A stretch of DNA of 64,000 bases from NCBI GenBank assembly GCA_021234155.1, contig JAJEKV010000036.1:6409079-6473078 (forward strand). Direction: 5' to 3'. Of this stretch, positions 57,323 to 64,000 are shown piece after piece. The stretch is from Isoetes taiwanensis (Eukaryota; Streptophyta; Lycopodiopsida; Isoetales; Isoetaceae). The notes under the pieces were generated by a model, which saw only the letters and a program-made list of their open reading frames with translations, had not been told where the DNA came from and ran no database searches. A program made the position numbers and the translations under genes. Each line of letters starts with the position of its first letter. Within the stretch, counting starts at the first letter, position 1.

Positions 57323-57384
57323 CTCTGCATCAAACTAAAAGTGCTTTGTTGTAGCTCGTTTCTGACCCTCGGACCCTTAAATAA

Positions 57385-57413
57385 TAGAATAGAATAGAAT
57401 AGAATAGAATAAT
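57385..57413 (+). repeat. (AATAG)n microsatellite
   Basis: Five consecutive copies of AATAG just upstream of the 216-residue ORF. Confidence 0.9.
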
Positions 57414-57418
57414 GCAAA

Positions 57419-57472
57419 TCTATACATAGGTTTGTCAAAGGCCAGTACATCGTATTGTACTTAACACGTGGC
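57419..57472 (-). promoter_or_regulatory. Putative promoter: TATA-like TATGTATA and G-box CACGTGGC
   Basis: On the minus strand CACGTGGC lies at 57,465-57,472 (read GCCACGTG) and TATGTATAGAT at 57,419-57,429. The ATG at 57,322 is about 100 bases downstream. Order and spacing suit a plant core promoter with an ABRE/G-box. The (AATAG)n stretch at 57,385-57,413 would lie around the transcription start. Confidence 0.45.
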
Positions 57473-58811
57473 AGCCGGCTACGGATATATCCACGTTCCC
57501 ATTATCCTTGTCCGTGCTAGTTGTTCCTTCCTTTTTCTATTTGTCACTCAAATACAAGAACAACTTAAAATGGATTTGATCATTGTCAACGATTGGTTCA
57601 TGCTTGGGACTTGGCTTTCCTATGTTAAAGCTGCTCCATAGTCAACCTTATTTGCAAATCGCCAAACTTGAAAGGCACCTTCAACCTGACAAGCTCAGCT
57701 TTTGAGAAAGCTCTGTCCACCCATATAGATTCTTGTGATTTCATTCACCCTACATCATGCCTCATGTTCATCCTAGGAAGACAATTTCCATGCCAGACAG
57801 TCCAATACAATCCTTTTTTTACCACCATGGGACCACCTCCATTTACTTGAGGACAACAACCTTCCTTCGCAGGACAATTGTCAAGAGATAGGATTGTGAG
57901 GAAACTAGACGTGTTGCTTAAAAGCCTAAATATAAAAAGTCTAATTGAGGTAAGTTTTTATTTCTTAGTGATAACTTCAGATAATAACAAATGCATGTCT
58001 CTGCGGAGGTGAATTGAAGCTAACCTTTTTGGATATTCCTGGAGCTTTGCATATGTTAGATATCCAATGTTTCTGTTTTTCTGCCACTAAATTCTCATTA
58101 AAATTACTCATCCAATCCAAACAGCTCATCCCGTTCTATGCTTCAACACAATATATTTTCATGTTGCACCGGTACTTGCTTTCACAAACAAAAATTTGAT
58201 CTCCACGAGGATCACTCTTTGTACAGCTTCAATGAATCCCTGTATTATTGCTATTTAAATTGTTACGAACCAAAATTTTTAGTCCGAAAAAAGCTTCGAT
58301 TTATATTCACATAAACCATCAGAGTACACAAAACAAGTATTGCCTCCCACGATGTTATATACATGAAAGCCACGTATACAGATAACAAGATGACAATACA
58401 TGATAACTATATACACATGTAGTCCCGCCAGCTATCAAACAGCCTGCACATTCTTCCACGTGTTAGTAATATATATGAGACTCATAGAGTCAACATGAAG
58501 CAATGACTGATGGACTGCAAGAACACACATATGGAATCCACCACATGCACCATAGCATCTGCCATGCAGTTGCACCCCACCATATCTAGACGATACGTTG
58601 TCTAGGACCCCCGCGCTAGTGGATCCAGTGTAAGGGAGAAATTGCAAGCAACAGGAATTCTCAGAGCATATAGACTATTGGTCAACATGCACCACCGTCC
58701 TATACTAACAAACTGTCCAAATGTAGGTCTCTACTAGTTTCAGAGGTTTAAAATTAAAAGCAGATAAAAAATTCAAAGAGGAAGATGAATACATTTACAA
58801 CATGCTTCAAT
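57473..58811. other. Intergenic, no gene recognised
   Basis: Only short frames, none with recognisable features. Confidence 0.35.
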
Positions 58812-59901
58812 ATTCCTAGGATGGGTCCTATGAGACAGACAAGTTGGCCAAGTGAAGTGGTGTTCTCATTGAGCTTTGTAAAACATTGAGTACAAATGGA
58901 TCCCTCACTAGGGATAGATAAATTTGAAATATGAACTTTAAATGCTCCGAAACTAGACAATCATCGAGAGCATGATGAAACTGAAGAAAAAGATAGTTTT
59001 ATCCGCCACTTGGTCGATGCAAAGGTGAGAAGACTCGATGACTGCTCCTCATCGGGAAGAAGAACCACGCCTTCCTAGGTTTTGAGGAAACCCAAGGAAA
59101 TAGTTGAAGCACGACCCCACGCACTATGGCAACCACAAGACCTTAAACAATCCTGAGAATCAAGGCTGAAAGAAAAAATAAGATCAATGAGTTAGATGCC
59201 ATAGGCAAGAAGACTCGGAGGCTCCAGGGCCACGCCGAGAAAGAAACAACGGTAGGCCAATCGGGAACCATCCGCGGAATGACCATCGCGGGAAAAAACA
59301 ACCGATTAGTGCTGCCTCGGAGGCTACTGGGCCACGTAGAGAAAAAAACAATAAATATGATCTCGAGGCAAGCCACTTGTAGAGAAAACGTGAATAATAA
59401 ATATTGACTCAGAGGTTACAATGCCACACAGAGGCTATAATGCCACACCGAGAGAAAACATGAATAAATAAAATACTCGAAGGTTACAGTGCCCCCCCAA
59501 GAAAGAATAATAAGTAAGCCGGGAGGCTAGGCTAGCCAATAAAAAAAAGAAATGAAACATAAACACATCTACACTTACAAAGAATATAGAAAAGACACAT
59601 GTAGGATGTCAGAAGCTGCGAGCGACCCAGAAAATATAGAAAAATAGATAGAAAATAAAGATGACCAACCGACCAAAATCAACCAAGAGGGAGGTTGGGG
59701 GAAACTTGAGGAGCCAAAGAAGAGAGAACAGGAAAGGGAGCTCAAGAGAACGCCGATGACTAGAAATGAGACAAGAGGTGAATAAATAGAGAGACGTGAA
59801 GGAGAACGCCCCATCCAAGGAATGTCGGTTCTATTCTTTACGTCACAATAGAACCGCGGGCATTCCTAGGATGGGTCCTATGAAACAGAACAAGTTGGCC
59901 G
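58812..59901 (+). repeat. Pair of 39-bp direct repeats about 1.05 kb apart
   Basis: ATTCCTAGGATGGGTCCTAT...AACAAGTTGGCC-like sequence occurs at 58,812-58,850 and 59,862-59,901. The interval holds AGGCTAC/GCCACGC-rich repeats near 59,215-59,510. It could be the ends of a small retroelement, but no termini were established. Confidence 0.55.
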
Positions 59902-60224
59902 ATAGAAGAGGAATCTATCTCAAAAAAGGGCTAGACAAAAGAAGATAACTAGGGAAAGGGCGAGCAACCAAAATGGGGAAAGCGCGAAAGAAAGATGACC
60001 GTAATAGAACAGTAACGGGAAACAAAAAGGCTAGGCAAAGCGAATCGAGAACAAAGGCTATGATAAAAGAGGCACTAAGAAGGCAAAAGGACTATGGCGA
60101 GCCATAAGGTGAGGCTTAACAAACAAAGGAGTCCAGGATGCCAAGACGTTTCAAGAAGGACCAAGACGTTTTTGAAAGGATAAGTGAAAGAAGGAAAATT
60201 ACGAGTAAAGGGCCAAAAGACGAA

Positions 60225-61620
60225 CCAAACGTAAGGATAAAATAATGAGAAGATAAAGGGATTGTGAACAAAGGCGGAGTACATAAGGACAACGACATAG
60301 TGAATGTCACATAAAGCAAGGTCGCATAACACAAATATCTAACGAGGGGCAACCACAAGAAACACCGAGGAAAAGCGAGAATAGGCCCTCAAGACCTTTA
60401 TGAGAACAAACCTGAAAAATTACGGAAGAAGCATGCATAGATCTATCAAGAAGGACCAAGGCGCTGAGTAAAGGACCAAAAAGGCAGAACCAAACATAAG
60501 GATAAAATAATGGGAAGATAAAGGGATCGTGAACAAAGGGCGAGTACATAAGGACAACATAGTGAATGTCACATAATGCAGTCACATAACACAAATATCT
60601 AACGTAAGGGCAGCCACAAGAAACACTGAGGAAAAAGCGAGAATAGGCCCTCGAAGACCTTCATGAGAACAAACTGAAAAATTACGGGAAGCAGCATGCA
60701 TAGATCTAGTGAATATATACAATAGCACCATAACCAAAAACATGATTCGCATAATCATAACACTAGAACATACGAACAAAAAGAGCATCAAACCTACCAA
60801 TCATGATGTTGGAAACAAGAGCCCTAGAATATGAAATACTAGTGAAGTAATCTCGAAACACCAGAAAAAGCTAAAGCAGATATAAAACATGCAACCACAG
60901 AATACTAGAGGATAACGCTTTTCAAAGGAAAGGAAAAACTCAAAATGATATGAACTCAAGAAAGAACATCCATGTCCCAAACAACCCATGTAAAAAGAGA
61001 TACTAATAATGTAAAAACAACAAAAGAAACGATTTATGTAAAAACAGACAAACGAGCCAGAAGAACCTAAGGAATAAAGGATGAGACTCTTAGAATAGCG
61101 AAAAGGTGTCATGAGATAAACCTCCATAACATAACAAAAAATCAACATGCACTAGTAAACCATAGTGACAATTGTAAACCGCAACATATAAAAGAAATTC
61201 GAGGAGATAACAATCTATTACTAAAATACCAGTAAAACCATGGAAAGTTGTTAAGTGACAAACGACAACTAGAACAAAAGAAGCACGTGACGCTTAGAGG
61301 CAAATGTGGAAGCATGTAATGGCAATACATGAATGAGATAAACCCGAAAAGCAAAGGTCAAAAAGAGAAATAAGAGAACTATGACAATGGCAAAAAGGGG
61401 TCTGCGAGGCAATAGGGCACAAATAACTAATAGGATTGAAAAAACACAACGCATGTGGGAGAGTAAGAAGAACAATATTATCAAGGTGACAAAAAGGGGC
61501 AACATGGAGCAATAAAACAGAAAGAGTAACGGAAGTTGAGGAATCCAACGAAGAAACATGAATAAAGGAAGACAAGAGACAATGGGGCTAAACATGCTCC
61601 TACCAGGCCAAACACCTTAA
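60225..61620 (+). repeat. 1.73-kb direct duplication, copy 1, with an internal 270-bp repeat
   Basis: Blocks such as ACTAGAGGATAAC (60,904), CATAGTGACAATTG (61,160) and GACAACATAGTGAATGTCAC (60,552) recur in the same order about 1,725-1,729 bp further on. Within it, 60,225-60,395 and 60,495-60,680 are themselves direct repeats (GATAAAGGGAT...GAATAGGCCCTC). The plus strand is strongly purine-rich. Confidence 0.8.
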
Positions 61621-62215
61621 ACATAAAAAAAGTTTAAACAATCGAGAGCAATGATTGTGAAATCATGATGTTACGAGGAAAATAGAATGAGCTTAAAACT
61701 CAAAGAAACAAATCAATGTGCGCAAAAACGAACAATATCGAAAATACGAATCAACACACATAAGATACTTAAAGAAAGATAATTGTGCCAATATACACAA
61801 ATAAACTAGATGTCGAACTACATAATTGAGAAGTCATGCTAATATGCTTGCAAGAGTCGACTATGAGATCAAAGAGAGTATGTGGCAAAGAAATCGACTA
61901 TGACATCAAAGAGAATATGCTCGCAGAGAAACTAAGAAATAACCGATTTAAAACCCATTGTAAACACACATGCGAGAAGTGGATATGGGATCAAAGAAAG
62001 CATGCTTGCAAACAAACGACTAAAAGGCCAAAAACCCCGAGAAATAAGACCTTTGTGGATACGCGACAACAATGCTCCTAGATGATCCGGTATGGAAACC
62101 AAAGACGCCTTCAAGAGGGTAAGTGAGAGAGAAAAAGGAGGAACAAGGAGTGTGGATCAAGAGATAAGGATCAACATGCAATACAAGGAGACAAACAAGA
62201 TAAATGGTGAAATAG

Positions 62216-63300
62216 AATAGAATAGAAAAGAACAAGAAAATAAAGGGATCGTGAACAGAGAACATAGTACATAGGGACAACATAGTTAAAGTCACATAAT
62301 GTAAGGACGTATAATGCCACGCCAAACAAGCCCACAAAGGCAACCATGAGAGAAACCCGAGGAAAGAGCAAGAACACCCCTCAAAGACCTCCATGAGCAA
62401 GAGCCGAGAAGCTATAGAAAGGAGCATGCACCGATCTAGCGGTAGAAAGTACATACGACCAACACCATAACCGAAAAAACAATTTGCCTGCATTAACACT
62501 AGAACACACAGGAAAAATAGCATATACCCTACCACATTAACGTTGGAAACAAGAGCCATAATATACCGGAGAAAGTATTCACAAGGGACCAGAAAAAACC
62601 CGAAAGGAGACATCGAGCAAGCATCCACGGAGTACTAGAGGATAACACATTCCAAGGGAAAGGAAACACTCATGACGATATGAAAAAGAAAGAACATTCA
62701 TGTCCAAAACGACCCTTAGAAAGATACTAATAATGCAAAAACAATAGAAGAGACGATTTCACGTAACCAACAAATTAGCTAGGCGAGCCTAAATGGAAAA
62801 AGAAGGAGGCGACTCTCGGAAACAATGAAATGACGCTACGGGCAAAACCCCCATTGCATGACAAAAAGGTCAATATGCGTTAGTAAACCATAGCGACAAT
62901 TGCACACTGGAACATAACAAAGAAATCAAGAGATAGCATTCTATAGAACGAAAACATGCTTGGGTAAAACCATAGAAAGTTGTTAAGTAAGTTCATCTAT
63001 TGGAATTCATGAGAAAAACCATGAAATAGAGCATACTATAGGACGTGCACAATAATTCATGACAAGAGTGAGAACCAAGATAGCATATAAGGTAGACAAG
63101 ATGCAGAGGATGACTCGAACAAAAGGAGCACGTGATGCTTAGAGACAAATGTGGAAGATAAACACGAAAAAGCATAAAAATAGAAGATATCCAAATGAAA
63201 CAAGCGAAGGGGATATAATTGAGATACATGGAAGGAAATGTAAAGCAAAAAGAAACTCGATCCATAGGAGCAAACGAGGTTAAAAGAGCAAGATGACCAT
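62216..63300 (+). repeat. 1.73-kb direct duplication, copy 2
   Basis: Matches 60.5-61.6 kb in order at a near-constant offset (for example ACTAGAGGATAAC at 62,633 and TTAGTAAACCATAGCGACAA at 62,880). Identity is roughly three quarters by eye, so the duplication is old. Confidence 0.75.
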
Positions 63301-64000
63301 AGGAGTGGTTTGGAAAAACTGTGGTAACCAGTAATAAATTAGAATATGAGATAACCATAGGGGCTAAGAAATTATATGTATAAGGGCTAAGAAATTATAT
63401 GTAAACACGTAGAAATAAGAAACCCGTGGAGAACCCCTGAAACCAAAACAAACAAGAATAAAAGGCCGAGCAACTGGACACTAACAAGGCGGAAAGGACA
63501 ACGAGGAGTCAAAAAGATGAGATGAACAAATGAAGGAGAGATGACAATCGAAAAAACTAAGACAAGTGAGACAAAAAGAGGTAAGGAAAAATGCGAGACT
63601 AAAAAAACAAACAAGAAAGAAAAACGTAATGCTTTGGACGACATATAGTTTTGGGATCACAGAAGAGAGGAGGAAAGCATAAAAAATGCAAGACATCAGA
63701 CAACAACATGGGATAGCGAGAGAAAGAAACCGATAAGCGGCCGAGAATAGAAGACCCCACCTATCATGCCAAAAAGACTAGGCGGGAACCACATTATATA
63801 AAGGGAACTACATGGGCATATGCAAAACTAGACCATGCTAACCAAAACCAAGGAAATTTGAAATACCGAATAGTTGGGATGCCACGACCCGTTATCCCCC
63901 TTCCCTAAGCAAAAGAACGCAGAGGTCGCGGAGCTCGCCGCCAGGCAAACATGGGCAGGAAAAAATTGATTGCCGACCGCTTTCCGACCAAACCAAATAA
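63301..64000. other. Purine-rich repeat field continuing to the window end
   Basis: No gene recognised. A 26-bp tandem duplication (AAGGGCTAAGAAATTATATGTA-like) lies near 63,361-63,407. Hydrophobic antisense frames throughout 59.5-63.7 kb follow from the purine-rich plus strand. Confidence 0.5.

Noticed and set aside
59143-63696. Many hydrophobic minus-strand reading frames resembling membrane proteins
   Set aside because: They mirror the purine-rich plus strand (antisense codons become Phe, Leu, Ser). Several are repeated with the DNA duplication and none has domain features.

Overview
The window is nuclear DNA of a land plant. It carries one spliced, apparently intact housekeeping gene (GPN-loop GTPase 2, 20.9-23.3 kb) in a sea of nested, mostly decayed transposable elements. 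The element mix (LINE, hAT, CACTA, Ty1/copia, LTRs primed by initiator-Met tRNA) is plant-like. Two DDE-type transposase families and a prokaryote-like ParB/DNA-methyltransferase gene would be unusual in a flowering plant, so I infer a seedless plant such as a fern or lycophyte. That placement is inference.

Layout. 0-8 kb: decayed repeats, a pair of tRNA-derived SINE-like units, a minus-strand LTR next to an iMet primer-binding site (4.8-6.0 kb), a Ulp1-like protease fragment (6.4-7.0 kb) and a 439-bp tandem duplication. 8.1-17 kb: a LINE whose ORF2 is split by a 4.9-kb hAT transposon with a perfect 8-bp target duplication. The LINE 3' end itself abuts, and probably interrupts, a minus-strand DDE-type transposase (17-19 kb). 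20.9-23.3 kb: GPN2, ten exons, 303 residues, with one GC-AG intron and one AT-AC (U12-type) intron. 24.8 kb: protein kinase N-lobe fragment. 25.3-29.6 kb: an intron-containing but broken gene joining a ParB-like nuclease domain to a class-beta DNA methyltransferase. It is accompanied by about 16 copies of a palindrome centred on ATTCCGGAAT, all in its 5' flank and introns.

30.4-41.2 kb: two copies of a DFAENY/SDG-motif transposase family in opposite orientation. The plus copy lies in a 6.9-kb element (33,229-40,122) with terminal inverted repeats and a TTAA duplication. That element sits exactly in the protease motif of a copia retrotransposon, and it also holds a second, convergent gene of unknown function. 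41.2-46.5 kb: a CACTA element without a visible transposase that carries kinesin-14-like fragments, inserted in the integrase region of the same copia. 46.5-51.1 kb: two copies of a 69-bp foldback, a kinase C-lobe exon fragment, and a 1,480-bp LTR with iMet primer site.

51.2-64 kb: a long miRNA-like hairpin, a GA-rich minisatellite, a 66-bp hairpin minisatellite, one 216-residue minus-strand ORF with a plausible promoter (56.7-57.3 kb), and a purine-rich repeat field that includes a 1.73-kb direct duplication.

The strongest candidates for something new are the ParB-methyltransferase gene with its co-extensive palindromes, the two-gene TTAA element, and the minor-spliceosome intron in GPN2. 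Most other genes are broken, so apart from GPN2 little here is likely to be expressed.
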